64,000 bases of DNA from positions 1-64,000 of the forward strand of contig JBJXFE010000012.1 of assembly GCA_046153875.1 (NCBI GenBank), given 5' to 3'. A program made the translations under genes and the position numbers. This DNA comes from JBJXFE01 sp046153875 (GTDB lineage: Bacteria > Planctomycetota > Phycisphaerae > Phycisphaerales > UBA1924). Below the pieces are notes generated by a model, which made no database searches, was not told where the DNA came from, and saw only the letters and a list, made by a program, of their open reading frames with translations. Shown here piece after piece: positions 9,318 through 18,417 of the stretch (positions are counted from its first letter, which is position 1; the number at the start of each line of letters is the position of its first letter).

Positions 9318-9653
9318 ATGGCGCGGACGAGGCCCAGCCTGGCGAAGCTCCGTGAGCACCGCGTGCCGAAGGCGCGGGACACCGCCCTGGCGGGCGAGAT
9401 CGAGGCCCTGCGCGCGGACCTGGCGCGCCGGCGGCGGGGCGGGGGCGGGGCGGCGGCGGCGTGGGATCGGGTGGTGCCCGTCGCCCTGCGCGACCGGTCG
9501 GAGGTGGTGGGGCTGTCGAACACGGTGCTGATCGTGCGGGTGCGTGACGCCGCGGCGCGGTACTCGATCGACCGGTTCCTGCGGTCCGGGGGCGAGGCCG
9601 AACTGGTCAAGGCGTCGCCCGTCGCCGTGCGGCGGGTCAGGCTTGTGTCGTGA
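9318..9653 (+). CDS. DciA-like (DUF721) protein
   Basis: A basic 111-residue protein. Its C-terminal half ('VALRDRSEVVGLSNTVLIVR', then a helix 'ARYSIDRFLR' and a basic tail) follows the layout of DUF721/DciA proteins, which have a KH-like domain and load the replicative helicase in many bacteria that lack DnaC. The N-terminal half is charged and rich in Arg and Gly. The position after ruvC fits a replication/recombination role. The assignment rests on layout rather than a diagnostic motif, so it is moderate. No clear ribosome binding site precedes the ATG. Confidence 0.5.
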   Translation: MARTRPSLAKLREHRVPKARDTALAGEIEALRADLARRRRGGGGAAAAWDRVVPVALRDRSEVVGLSNTVLIVRVRDAAARYSIDRFLRSGGEAELVKASPVAVRRVRLVS

Positions 9654-9687
9654 AGCGGTCGGCCCCGCCGCACGCCAACAATCGGGC

Positions 9688-11955
9688 ATGATCTTCGCTG
9701 CGCTCGCGTCCGTGGTGCTCGGTGTGTTCCCGGCCGGCGACCCGCCCACGGGCGGCGATACGGTCCGCGCGGAGGTCGAGGCCACGCTCGACGCGATGGA
9801 GCGTGCGGCGCTCGCGGGGGACGCGGAGGCGTACCTTCGGCACGTCTGGGGCGGTGAGCCGCGGCACCTCACGGAGCAACGGGCCTGGGCGGCGGACCTG
9901 GTCGCGCACCGGCCGACGGCGTTCGACCTGTCGATCGGGGCGGTGCCGGGCCGGCTCGCGTGGGCGACGGAGGCGTTCGGTCCCGAACGCGCCGAGTTCG
10001 TGTTGGTCATGTCCTACGGCATGGAGACCGGGCACGCGTCGAGGCTCAAGGACGGCGCGCGCGCCGAGTGGCCCGCGGTGTTCGGGAAGCACGATCCCGA
10101 CGGCGACGGTCCCGAGCCGGCCCGCTGGATGTATGTCGGTGAGCAGTGGCGCGAGGCGATGGGCGAAGGGTTCACCGTGCGGTACTTCCCCGGCGCGGAA
10201 GAGACGGTGGAGGACGTGCTGCGTGCGTTCCCCGTCGCGCGGGCGCACGTGAACGACGGGTTCGGCGTCGAACCGGCGGACCCGCAGACCATCGTGCTCT
10301 TCGACGACATGGAGCACCTGAAGGCGACGGTGTATCTGTCGATGCCCGACACGGTGCTGGGCGGGTGGAACGAGCCCGGCGAGTCGATCAAGTTCCTGAC
10401 GCGGTACGCCCGGGACGTGCGCGGGTGGACGCGGGCGTTCGCGCACGAATACGGGCACGTGGCGACGTGGGAGATGGGCCCCCGGGTCCGCGAGACGCCC
10501 TGGTGGCTGCACGAGGGTGTGGCGGAACTGGCGGCTGAGCAGTGGGACCCACCCGGGGCCAACGCGGCGTACATCCGGGGGCTCGCGGCGTCGGGCGGGT
10601 TGGTGGCGTGGGAGGAGATCGCGGACTACCGGACCGCGCGGGCCGAGGTGAAGCTGCTGGCGTACCGGCAGGGGCACCACTTCATCGGGTACATCTCGGA
10701 GCGCTGGGGGCGGGCGAGTCGCAACACTTGGCTTCGGGCGCTGGGACGCGGCGAATCGCTGGACGCGGCGACGCGCGCCGTGTTCGGGCTGCCGTTCGCG
10801 GAGCTCGACGCGGCGTGGCGCGCGACCCTGCTGGGAGCGAATGAGCCGCCCCCGCCGCACGGACCTGCGGCGGCGCCCCCCGCGTTGGGGGATGCCGCCC
10901 CGGCCGACCCCGCGGCGGCGCGGGCCCAGATTGAGCTGACGCTCCGCGCGATGGCCGCGGCGGTGCTTGCCGGCGACGCCGAGGCCTACCTGGATCGCGT
11001 CTGGAAGGGCGATCCGCACTGGGCGACGGAGCAGAGGAACTGGGCGGCGGACCTGGCCCACCATGTGCCGACGGAGGTGGCGTTCGCGCTGATGGGCGAG
11101 CCGGCGCTGTCCGACGGCTGGGCGGAGGGCGAGGTCGAGGTGTCGTGGCGGATGGAGGGGGGGAAGCCTCGGAAGGTGAGCTTCGACGCGCGGTTCGCCC
11201 GCGCGGAGGGCGACGGGGGTGGTTGGTTGTATGCCGGCGAGCGTTGGGATGTGCTGGAGCGCGACGGCGTGCGCGTCCTGTTCCCGCGCGGGTTTGATGC
11301 CGCGGCCGAGGTGGTCGTGGAAGTGTTGCCGGAGATTCGCGCGCACGTGCATGAGGGGTTCGCGCTGGAAGAGGACGACCTCGTGACGCGCGTGCAGGAG
11401 GTCAAGCTGTACGAGACGATGAACCATCTCCAGCAATCGATCTACTTGAGCTACACCGAGCCGCTCGGCGGGTGGAACGAGCCGGACGAGGCCATCAAGC
11501 TGATGGCGTCGGGGGTGCGCGGGCGGGGTGGAGCCCGGTCGCTGCTGGCCCACGAGTACGGGCACGTGGCAACGTTCGAGTTCGGTCCCCAGGCGACGCT
11601 CATGCCTTGGTGGGTGCTCGAGGGCGTGGCCGAGCTTGCGTCGGAGGCGTACTCGGGGAGCAACTCCGACTCATTGGTCCGCAGGTGGGCGCGGACGGAC
11701 GCGTTGATGGACTGGGACAAGCTGGGCGACTTCCGCGGCGAGGCGCGGACCCACACGTTCCACGTCTACCGCCAGGGGCACCACATGGTCGGGTACGTCT
11801 CCGAGCGGTTCGGGCGCGAGGGGCGGAACACGTGGCTGCGGGCGCTGGCGCGCGGGCTGACGCTCGACGAGGCGAGCCGCGAGGCGCTGGGGCTGCCGTT
11901 CGGCGAACTGGACGCGGAGTGGCGCGAGAGCCTCAAGACCGAGTCGCCGGAGTGA
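9688..11955 (+). CDS. Exported protein with two tandem HEYGH metallopeptidase-like repeats
   Basis: The 755-residue protein is made of two homologous halves, each starting with a short helical region ('TEQRAWAADL' / 'TEQRNWAADL') and each ending in a zinc-peptidase-like core. Half one has HEYGH at residues 253-257 followed by 'WWLHEGVAEL'; half two has HEYGH at 622-626 followed by 'WWVLEGVAEL'. HExxH plus a downstream Glu is the gluzincin arrangement, as in MA-clan 'peptidase MA-like' domains. Both halves also share a 'LGGWNEPxExIK' segment. A short hydrophobic N-terminus suggests export. Start 9688 begins this signal region. Substrate unknown; the duplication is direct and both zinc motifs are complete. 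Confidence 0.75.
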   Translation: MIFAALASVVLGVFPAGDPPTGGDTVRAEVEATLDAMERAALAGDAEAYLRHVWGGEPRHLTEQRAWAADLVAHRPTAFDLSIGAVPGRLAWATEAFGPERAEFVLVMSYGMETGHASRLKDGARAEWPAVFGKHDPDGDGPEPARWMYVGEQWREAMGEGFTVRYFPGAEETVEDVLRAFPVARAHVNDGFGVEPADPQTIVLFDDMEHLKATVYLSMPDTVLGGWNEPGESIKFLTRYARDVRGWTRAFAHEYGHVATWEMGPRVRETPWWLHEGVAELAAEQWDPPGANAAYIRGLAASGGLVAWEEIADYRTARAEVKLLAYRQGHHFIGYISERWGRASRNTWLRALGRGESLDAATRAVFGLPFAELDAAWRATLLGANEPPPPHGPAAAPPALGDAAPADPAAARAQIELTLRAMAAAVLAGDAEAYLDRVWKGDPHWATEQRNWAADLAHHVPTEVAFALMGEPALSDGWAEGEVEVSWRMEGGKPRKVSFDARFARAEGDGGGWLYAGERWDVLERDGVRVLFPRGFDAAAEVVVEVLPEIRAHVHEGFALEEDDLVTRVQEVKLYETMNHLQQSIYLSYTEPLGGWNEPDEAIKLMASGVRGRGGARSLLAHEYGHVATFEFGPQATLMPWWVLEGVAELASEAYSGSNSDSLVRRWARTDALMDWDKLGDFRGEARTHTFHVYRQGHHMVGYVSERFGREGRNTWLRALARGLTLDEASREALGLPFGELDAEWRESLKTESPE

Positions 11956-11976
11956 CGGCGCCGGTACACTCGCGGC

Positions 11977-13740
11977 GTGCCCGTCGTTCGCGTCGTGTAC
12001 CGGTACTGGCTGATGGGCGCGATCGTCGCGCTGCTGGGCGCGTTCCTCGTCTATCCGATCGTGCTGACCACTGCCGGCGCGTTCATGACCGACGGCCCCT
12101 CGGGCCCGGTCTTCACGCTGGACAACCTGCGGATGGTGTTCGCCGACCCGGTGCTGCGCGAGGGGTTCGTGAACTCGCTGATCGTGGCCGCGGGGACCAC
12201 GACGCTCGCGATCATGATCGCGCTGCCGCTGGCGATCCTGTCGGCGCGGTTCGCGTACCCGTTCAAGGGGGTGTTCAACGCGCTGATCCTGGTGCCGCTG
12301 ATCCTGCCGCCGTTCGTCGGGGCGATCGGTTTGCGTGCGATTCTGGGCCGCTCGGGCGCGCTCAACGCGCTCCTGGGCACGCACATCGACTTCCTGGGCG
12401 GCGGCTGGGCGCCCGAGTGGATGCGGGCGCTGGGCCCGCTGGCGGACGGCAAGTTTCTGGCGGTCATCGCCGTCGAGGCTCTTTCGCTGTACCCGATCAT
12501 CTATCTGAACGCGGCGGCAGCGCTGGCCAATCTCGACCCCGCGCTCGACGACGCCGCGCGGAACCTCGGCGCGGGCCCGTGGCGTCGGCTGCGCTGCGTG
12601 ACGCTCCCGCTGATCCGGCCCGGGCTCTTCGCGGGGGCGACGATCGTCTTCATCTGGGCGTTCACGGAGCTGGGCACGCCGCTGATGCTCGACTACTACC
12701 GCGTGACGCCGGTGCAGATCTTCAACGGCCTCAAGGAGGTGGAGGATTCGTCGCAGCCTTACGCGCTGACGCTGCTGATGCTGGTCGTCGCCACGGGCAT
12801 CTATGCCTCTGGGCGGTTGGCGTTCGGCGGCAAGGCCCACGCGATGTACGCCAAGGCGTCGGTCGCGTCCGCCGAGCGTCGGCTGCGGGGCTGGCGGGCG
12901 TGGGCGGCAACCGGGGCGTTCGGGATCGTGACCTTCGTCGCGGTGCTGCCCCACCTGGGCGTGGTGCTCACGAGCGTGAGCGTGACCGGCGGCTGGTACG
13001 AGACCGTCCTGCCGCGTGAATACACGCCCGACCACTACCGCCAGGCGCTGACCTCGCCCGATTCGTTCAACTCGATCGTGAACAGCCTCGTGTACGCGAC
13101 GGCCGCGATGGCGGCGGACATAGGGCTGGGGATCGTGATCGGCTACCTGATCGTGCGGACGAAGCTGCGCGGGCGGCGGGTGCTCGACGCCCTGTGCATG
13201 ATGCCCCTGGCCGTGCCGGGGCTGGTGATGGCGTTCGGGTTCGTGGCGATGAGCCTGCGCTGGCCGTTCAAGGGAGGCCCGCTGGAGGAGTGGGTGTCGG
13301 TGCTGGGGACGGACCCGAACCCGATCCCGCTGCTGGTGATCGCGTACGCGGTCCGTCGTCTGCCGTACATCGTGCGGGCGACGGTCGCGGGGCTCGAACA
13401 GACCTCGGGGGAGCTCGAAGAGGCGGCGCTGAATCTGGGGGCATCACGGTTCACGGCCGTGCGGCGCGTGATCGTGCCGCTGATCGCGGCCAACCTGATC
13501 GCGGGCGGGCTGCTGGTCTTCAGCTTCTCGATGCTGGAGGTGAGCGACTCGCTCATCCTGGCGCAGCAGGCCGGGGACTACCCGGTGACGAAGGCGATCT
13601 TCGCGTTCAGCGAGCGGCTGGGCGACGGCCCGTCCATCGCGGCCGCGATGGGCGTGTGGGGGATGGCCCTGCTGACGGTGACCCTCGTCGGCGCGTCGGT
13701 GCTGATGGGGCGGAAGCTCGGCGCGATGTTCCGAGTGTGA
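11977..13740 (+). CDS. Fe3+-type ABC transporter permease (two fused permease domains)
   Basis: The 587-residue protein has about 12 membrane segments in two halves, each a binding-protein-dependent permease domain, as in FbpB/AfuB-type iron(III) or thiamine permeases. Both cytoplasmic EAA loops are visible: 'DDAARNLGAGPWRRLRCVTLPL' in shortened form 'AARNLGAG' and 'EEAALNLGASRFTAVRRVI', the contacts for the ATPase subunit. The gene starts with GTG 21 bases after the metallopeptidase gene. Neither an ATP-binding subunit nor a periplasmic binding protein is adjacent, so its partners must be elsewhere. A second permease of this type lies at 28878-30479. Confidence 0.85.
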   Translation: MPVVRVVYRYWLMGAIVALLGAFLVYPIVLTTAGAFMTDGPSGPVFTLDNLRMVFADPVLREGFVNSLIVAAGTTTLAIMIALPLAILSARFAYPFKGVFNALILVPLILPPFVGAIGLRAILGRSGALNALLGTHIDFLGGGWAPEWMRALGPLADGKFLAVIAVEALSLYPIIYLNAAAALANLDPALDDAARNLGAGPWRRLRCVTLPLIRPGLFAGATIVFIWAFTELGTPLMLDYYRVTPVQIFNGLKEVEDSSQPYALTLLMLVVATGIYASGRLAFGGKAHAMYAKASVASAERRLRGWRAWAATGAFGIVTFVAVLPHLGVVLTSVSVTGGWYETVLPREYTPDHYRQALTSPDSFNSIVNSLVYATAAMAADIGLGIVIGYLIVRTKLRGRRVLDALCMMPLAVPGLVMAFGFVAMSLRWPFKGGPLEEWVSVLGTDPNPIPLLVIAYAVRRLPYIVRATVAGLEQTSGELEEAALNLGASRFTAVRRVIVPLIAANLIAGGLLVFSFSMLEVSDSLILAQQAGDYPVTKAIFAFSERLGDGPSIAAAMGVWGMALLTVTLVGASVLMGRKLGAMFRV

Positions 13741-13743
13741 CGG

Positions 13744-14607
13744 CTATTTCACGTCGAGCAACTCAATCTCGAACACCAGCGTGGCGTTCGGCGGGATCGT
13801 CGGCGGGGCGCCGGCCGCGCCGTACGCGTAGTCCGGCGCGATGGTCAGCTTGCGCTTGCCGCCGACCTTCATGCCCGGCACGCCCTCTTGCCACCCGCGG
13901 ATGACTCCGCCGAGCGAGAACTCGATGGGCTCGTTGCGAGCGTAGCTGGAATCAAACTCCGTGCCGTTCATGAGCGTGCCGCGGTAGTGGACCTTGACGG
14001 TCGCGCCCCGGGGGCATTCCTTGCCGGTGCCGACGACGAGGTCCTCGATTTTGACGGGCACTTTGATCTCCACAAGCTGGATGGTGAAGGTGAGTTCGCT
14101 GTTGGCGGGGATGGTTACCTCGCCGGTGGCCTGGTTCACGCGGTCCTTGCTCCCGTAGGCCATCGCGGGCGGGATGACGAGGCGGCGGATCCCGCCGGCC
14201 TTCATGCCGGGGATGCCGGCCTGCCACCCGGGGATGAGGCGCTGGAGCGCGAACGTAGCGGGCTCCTTGCCGCGGGTGGAATCGAAGACCTTGCCGCCGG
14301 GCAGCGTGCCGTGGTAGTGGACGACCACGTCGTTGGTGCGTTCGCACTCGGGGCCGTCGCCGATCTTGAGGTCCTCGATGACCAGCGTGTGCTCGGCGCG
14401 GCTGAGCACGGGCATCATCGTGCCGTCGTGCGCCTCGCGCTGCGGCGGGTCGCCGGCGGGCTGGACGGGGGCCGGCGCGGCGGCGGACAGGGTCAGCGTT
14501 CCCGAACCGCTGGAAACACCCGATGGCGTCGCGCCGCCGGACTGGAGCGAGACGGCCGCGGCGGCGGCGAAGGTGACGGCGACGATCCCGACGGCGAGCC
14601 TGTTCAT
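13744..14607 (-). CDS. Exported FKBP-type prolyl isomerase with two FKBP domains
   Basis: A 287-residue protein with a cleavable-type signal peptide (about residues 1-25), a Pro/Ala linker, and two FKBP domains at about 75-181 and 185-287. Each has the core motifs 'VHYHGTLPGGKVFDS' / 'VHYRGTLMNGTEFDS', 'GWQAGIPGMKAGG' / 'GWQEGVPGMKVGG' and the C-terminal 'IPANSELTF' / 'IPPNATLVF'. It should catalyse cis-trans isomerisation of prolyl bonds during folding of exported proteins. Start 14607 has AGGAG at good spacing. It converges tail to tail with the ABC permease gene, three bases apart. Confidence 0.93.
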   Translation of the reverse strand: MNRLAVGIVAVTFAAAAAVSLQSGGATPSGVSSGSGTLTLSAAAPAPVQPAGDPPQREAHDGTMMPVLSRAEHTLVIEDLKIGDGPECERTNDVVVHYHGTLPGGKVFDSTRGKEPATFALQRLIPGWQAGIPGMKAGGIRRLVIPPAMAYGSKDRVNQATGEVTIPANSELTFTIQLVEIKVPVKIEDLVVGTGKECPRGATVKVHYRGTLMNGTEFDSSYARNEPIEFSLGGVIRGWQEGVPGMKVGGKRKLTIAPDYAYGAAGAPPTIPPNATLVFEIELLDVK

Positions 14608-14685
14608 GGGGAACTCCTGTGAAACGCGGACGGGATGGTATCCGGCCGGGGATTCGTGCTCCCTGACCTCCAAGGATGAGGCTCG

Positions 14686-15744
14686 ATGCCCCGGAGCACG
14701 AACACGCCAGGGTCCACGATCCCCGTGATCGCCGTCACGCTGGGCGATCCCGGCGGGATCGGCCCGGAGGTGGTCGCCAAGGCGCTGGCGGACGGGGATT
14801 TGCGCCGGCGTGCGGCGTACCGGCTCCTCGGTCCGGAGGCGGCGCTGCGTGCGGCCGCCGATCGCGCGGGGATCGCGCCATTCTGGGTCCGCGTCGCGTT
14901 CGACGCGCCGCCGCCCTCGTCCGGAGCTGTTGTGGTGCTCGACGACCCAGGGAAGCCGCCGTTCAAAGCGGACCACACGCGCGAGGGGGGGGAGATCTCC
15001 TTCGCGTGTGTCGAGCGGGCGATCGTCGACGCGCTGCGGCCGACGGGCGACCCGCGGCGCGTGGACGCGATCGTCACCGGGCCGATCAGCAAGAAAGCCT
15101 GGTCCCTGGCCGGGCACGGGGAGTTCCCCGGACACACGGAACTGCTCGCGGCGCGCTGCGGGTCCGCGCGGTACGCGATGATGTTCCTGACGCCGCGGCT
15201 GCGCGTGATCCTGGCCACCACGCACCTGCCGCTGATGAGGGTGGGGGACGTGTTGACCACGGCGCGCGTCCGCGAGGTCATCGCGCTCGGCGCGGAGGCG
15301 TGCCAGCGTCTCGGCGTCGCGCGCCCGCGCCTCGCGGTCTGCGGGCTCAACCCGCACGCGGGCGAGGACGGGCTGCTCGGGACCGAAGACCGCGACGTGA
15401 TCGCGCCGGCCGTTGCGGCGGCCGCGCAGACCGGCATCGACTGCCGCGGGCCGTTCCCGGGGGACACGGTCTTCAACGCCGCGGTGCGCAGCGACTTCGA
15501 CCTCGTCGTGGCCATGTACCACGACCAGGGGCTGATCCCCGTCAAGCTGCTCGACCGCGACGCGGCGGTCAACGTCACGGTGGGTTTGCCTATCATCCGC
15601 ACCAGCCCGGACCACGGAACGGCGTTCGATATCGCGGGGCGGAACAAGGCGGCGGAGGGCAGCATGAAGACAGCCATCGAGACCGCCGTCCGCATGGCCG
15701 CGTCGCCCCCGCAGTCCACGTTGGCCCCGCGACCGCCGGGTTGA
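14686..15744 (+). CDS. pdxA: 4-hydroxythreonine-4-phosphate dehydrogenase
   Basis: PdxA oxidises 4-phosphohydroxy-threonine in the DXP-dependent route to pyridoxal phosphate. The 352-residue protein has 'VTLGDPGGIGPEVVAKAL' at the N-terminus, 'TGPISKKAW', 'FPGHTELLA', 'CGLNPHAGEDG' and 'MYHDQGLIPVK', the usual substrate- and metal-binding motifs including three His ligands. Length is slightly above the family norm (about 330). ATG 14686 is preceded by AAGGATGAGG. pdxJ is not present in the window. It is divergent from the FKBP gene, with 78 bases between starts. Confidence 0.95.
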   Translation: MPRSTNTPGSTIPVIAVTLGDPGGIGPEVVAKALADGDLRRRAAYRLLGPEAALRAAADRAGIAPFWVRVAFDAPPPSSGAVVVLDDPGKPPFKADHTREGGEISFACVERAIVDALRPTGDPRRVDAIVTGPISKKAWSLAGHGEFPGHTELLAARCGSARYAMMFLTPRLRVILATTHLPLMRVGDVLTTARVREVIALGAEACQRLGVARPRLAVCGLNPHAGEDGLLGTEDRDVIAPAVAAAAQTGIDCRGPFPGDTVFNAAVRSDFDLVVAMYHDQGLIPVKLLDRDAAVNVTVGLPIIRTSPDHGTAFDIAGRNKAAEGSMKTAIETAVRMAASPPQSTLAPRPPG

Positions 15745-15804
15745 CGGCTCGGGTGTTCGACCTTCCGGGTCCGTTCCGTTCGGTTCCTCTCCCACACACG
15801 ATGA

Positions 15805-17298
15805 ATGCCGCGCCGCTCCGATCCGTTCGGAACGGGCGCTGAGCCTGTGAGCGCATCCATGTCCGCCGACACGACGACAACCCCTCCCGCCGCGCCCCCC
15901 GTACCGGCGAAGCATCCCATCGTGGAGATGCTGACAATCGCCGGCCCGACCGTGGCCACGATGGTCTCGTACACCGCGATGCAGTTCACCGACAAGCTGA
16001 TCGTCTCGCAGATCGGGCCGGACCCGATCTACGTCGGGGCGCAGGGGAACGGCGGGCTCGCGGCGTTCGTGCCGATCTCGATCGCGATGGGCCTGCTCAC
16101 CGTCGTGAACACCTACGTGGCGCAGAACATGGGCGCGGGCAGGCCCGAGCGCGGGCCCGCCTACGCGTGGAACGGGCTGTGGATCGCCGCGGCGTTCTGG
16201 GCGGTGGTGCTCGTGCCGTTCGCGTTCGCACTGCCGTGGGTCTTCCGGGTCGCGGGGGTTGACCCCGCGCAGGCCGAGCTGGGCGCGGAATACGGGCGCA
16301 TCCTGCTCCTGGGCGCGGTGCTCACGATGTGGACGCGGGGTCTGTCGCAGTTTTTCTACGGGATGCACCGGGCGAGCATCGTGCTGATCGCGGGCGTCGT
16401 CGCCAACGTGATCAACCTCGCGCTCGCGTGGGCGCTGGTGTTCGGGAAGTTCGGGCTCCCCGCGCTGGGCGTGGCGGGGTCGGGGTACGCGACGGTGATC
16501 GCCACGGGCGTGGAGCTGCTCATCCCGCTGGCGGTGTTCCTCGGGCCGAAGTTCAACGCGCTCTACCAGACGCGGTCGCAGTGGCGGCCGTCGATGCCGC
16601 ACGTGCGGGACCTGGTTCGGCTGGGCTGGCCGGGCGGCATGATGTTCGGCAACGAGATGATCTGCTGGGGGTACTTCATGGTGTACCTGGTGAGCCACTT
16701 CGGGCGCGAGCACGCGACCGCGGGGTGGATCGCGCACCAGTACATGTCGCTGTCCTTCATGCCGGCCGTGGGGGTCTCTGTCGCGTGCACCGCGCTCGTG
16801 GGCAAGTACATGGGGATGGGCCGCCCGGACCTGGCGGCGCGGCGCGCCTGGCTGGGGCTGGTCGTGGCGCTGGCGTACATGGGGCTGTGCGCCGTGCTGT
16901 TCATCGTGTTCCGCGGGCCGATGATCCGGCTGTTCATCGAGGCGGACACGCCGCCGGACGTCGCGGCCCGGGTTGTCGCGCTCGGCTCGACGTTCCTCAT
17001 CGCCACGGCCACGTTCCAGCTCTTCGATGCGATCGCGATGACGCTGAGCGGGGCGCTGCGCGGCGCGGGGGACACCGTCGTGCCGGGCGTGTTCACCCTG
17101 GGGCTGTCGTGGCTCGTGATCGTCGGCGGGGGGACCGCGATGGTCCGGGTCTACGGCGACGAGCTCGAATCGCTCGGCCCGTGGATCGCCGCGGCCGCAT
17201 ACATCGCGATCCTCGGGATGTTCCTGCTCTGGCGGTTCATGTCCGGGCGGTGGAAGTCGATCCGGCTGCTGGATCGCGCGGCCGTCACCGCTCATTGA
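15805..17298 (+). CDS. MATE-family efflux transporter
   Basis: The protein (up to 497 residues) has about 12 membrane segments in two six-helix bundles, with 'GPTVATMVSYTAMQFTDKLI' in helix 1 and 'WPGGMMFGNEMICWGYF' opening the second half, typical of MATE (NorM/DinF-type) exporters driven by H+ or Na+. It probably expels drugs or metabolites. The first 25-30 residues are polar and poorly conserved, so translation may really start at GTG 15847 or ATG 15859; none of the three starts has a good ribosome binding site. It lies 60 bases after pdxA. Confidence 0.88.
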   Translation: MPRRSDPFGTGAEPVSASMSADTTTTPPAAPPVPAKHPIVEMLTIAGPTVATMVSYTAMQFTDKLIVSQIGPDPIYVGAQGNGGLAAFVPISIAMGLLTVVNTYVAQNMGAGRPERGPAYAWNGLWIAAAFWAVVLVPFAFALPWVFRVAGVDPAQAELGAEYGRILLLGAVLTMWTRGLSQFFYGMHRASIVLIAGVVANVINLALAWALVFGKFGLPALGVAGSGYATVIATGVELLIPLAVFLGPKFNALYQTRSQWRPSMPHVRDLVRLGWPGGMMFGNEMICWGYFMVYLVSHFGREHATAGWIAHQYMSLSFMPAVGVSVACTALVGKYMGMGRPDLAARRAWLGLVVALAYMGLCAVLFIVFRGPMIRLFIEADTPPDVAARVVALGSTFLIATATFQLFDAIAMTLSGALRGAGDTVVPGVFTLGLSWLVIVGGGTAMVRVYGDELESLGPWIAAAAYIAILGMFLLWRFMSGRWKSIRLLDRAAVTAH

Positions 17299-17330
17299 GC
17301 GGCGGGGCTCGACGCGATTCGCGTCGGATG

Positions 17331-17365
17331 AAAAAGGCCCCCCGCCAGTGGGGGGGCGGGGGGCC
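17331..17365 (-). terminator. Intrinsic terminator for the Cys-rich gene (minus strand)
   Basis: GGCCCCCCGCC (17336-17346) pairs perfectly with GGCGGGGGGCC (17355-17365), an 11-bp stem with an 8-base loop. The A5 run at 17331-17335 becomes T5 directly after the stem when read on the minus strand, so it ends transcription of the minus-strand gene starting at 17662. It may also block read-through from the MATE gene on the other strand, but that side lacks a T tract. Confidence 0.8.
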
Positions 17366-17407
17366 CGTGCTTCATCGACCCTGATTCCCGGCGTGATCAC
17401 GCGGCGG

Positions 17408-17662
17408 TCAGCCGGCGCAGGCCGCGCCGCAGTCGCCGGCGCACCCGGTCTGACCGCAGTCGGCGCAGCATCCCTGACCGCCCTCGGGGCAGCAGTCCGT
17501 GCAGCCCGTGCCGCAGCACTCCGGGCAGCAGCAGCAGCAGTCGCCGGAGGCCGCGGGCTTGGCCGGCGTCTGCGCGCCGCCGAGTCCGAAGGCCGAGCCG
17601 AGCCCGATGGCGGAGGCGACGGCCGCGGCCGCGCCGACGATGAAGTTGCGACGATTGGACAT
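17408..17662 (-). CDS. Small Tat-exported, extremely cysteine-rich protein
   Basis: An 84-residue protein starting 'MSNRRNFIVGAAAAVASA', a twin-arginine-like signal with hydrophobic stretch. After the signal, the last ~44 residues hold 16 cysteines, including a run of five (CCCCC) and CxxCC, CC and CxxC spacings with Gly and Asp between. It has no recognised family. The Cys density suggests metal binding or a disulfide-rich envelope protein; Tat export would fit folding with a metal before export. These roles are inference. It has a GGAG ribosome binding site and its own terminator, so it is very likely a real gene. The next gene upstream on this strand is also small, exported and Cys-rich. 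Confidence 0.75.
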   Translation of the reverse strand: MSNRRNFIVGAAAAVASAIGLGSAFGLGGAQTPAKPAASGDCCCCCPECCGTGCTDCCPEGGQGCCADCGQTGCAGDCGAACAG

Positions 17663-17801
17663 GGAGAGTCTCCTTCATGAGCGCGCCGATGGCGCGCGGT
17701 ATGTACCGATGAATACAGAACACAGCGAACAACGGATGAGTTGATGAGATGACGCGGAGCGCCGGCGTTCGCGCAGCGCGCAGTGCCGGCGCGGGCGTCG
17801 G

Positions 17802-18293
17802 CTAGATGATCCAGACGCAGAGGAGCGGCCTGGATTCGAGGCCGATGAGCGGGTGACCGGATGAACTCGCGATGGCGGCGCGGAAGGCCTCCGCATCGGC
17901 GTCCGCGAGCACGATCACCGGCGCGGGGCCGGCGGGCATGAGGGCCAGTTCGGCGGGCGTGGCGTGCGACGGTGTCCGGCTCGGTGCGAGCGGCTGACCG
18001 AGCGGACATGGCGTGCAGATCGGGCGGCAGGGCGCGGGGTTGTCGCGGGATTCGTCGGCGGGTTGATCCGGGGTGTGGCGTGCGGTCGGGACGCACGCGA
18101 TGCGGCACGTCATGGCTCGCGGCGTCAGCGCGCCACCGCAACCCATCCCGCAATCGGATGCGACCGACGATCCGCCTGACGCGAAGCACGCGCTCGGATC
18201 GGACGCGCAGCGGGCCATGATCCCGGCGCAGATCGGCGCGGGCAGCACCGACTGAACGAGAAGCAACGCGGCCAAGAGTGTCCGCAGGTCCAT
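17802..18293 (-). CDS. Exported Cys-containing protein of unknown function
   Basis: A 163-residue protein with a signal peptide (residues 1-22, 'LLAALLLVQSVLPAPI') followed by a region with about a dozen cysteines (including 'CGMGC', 'CRIAC', 'CRPICTPC') and a Cys-poor C-terminal part. No family recognised. It lies 139 bases upstream of the 84-residue Cys-rich gene on the same strand, and no terminator is visible between them, so the two may form a unit. Translation ends 'LLCVWII'. Confidence 0.55.
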   Translation of the reverse strand: MDLRTLLAALLLVQSVLPAPICAGIMARCASDPSACFASGGSSVASDCGMGCGGALTPRAMTCRIACVPTARHTPDQPADESRDNPAPCRPICTPCPLGQPLAPSRTPSHATPAELALMPAGPAPVIVLADADAEAFRAAIASSSGHPLIGLESRPLLCVWII

Positions 18294-18417
18294 GGGCTGT
18301 TGTATTCTTCGCTCGTGACCGGCCCGTGTTCGGGGGTTTCTCCGGAAAACAGGCGTCCGGTGCGGTCACGGGCGGTATGCCCCCCGATCGGCGGCCCGGC
18401 GGGCTCAGGAGCGAACC

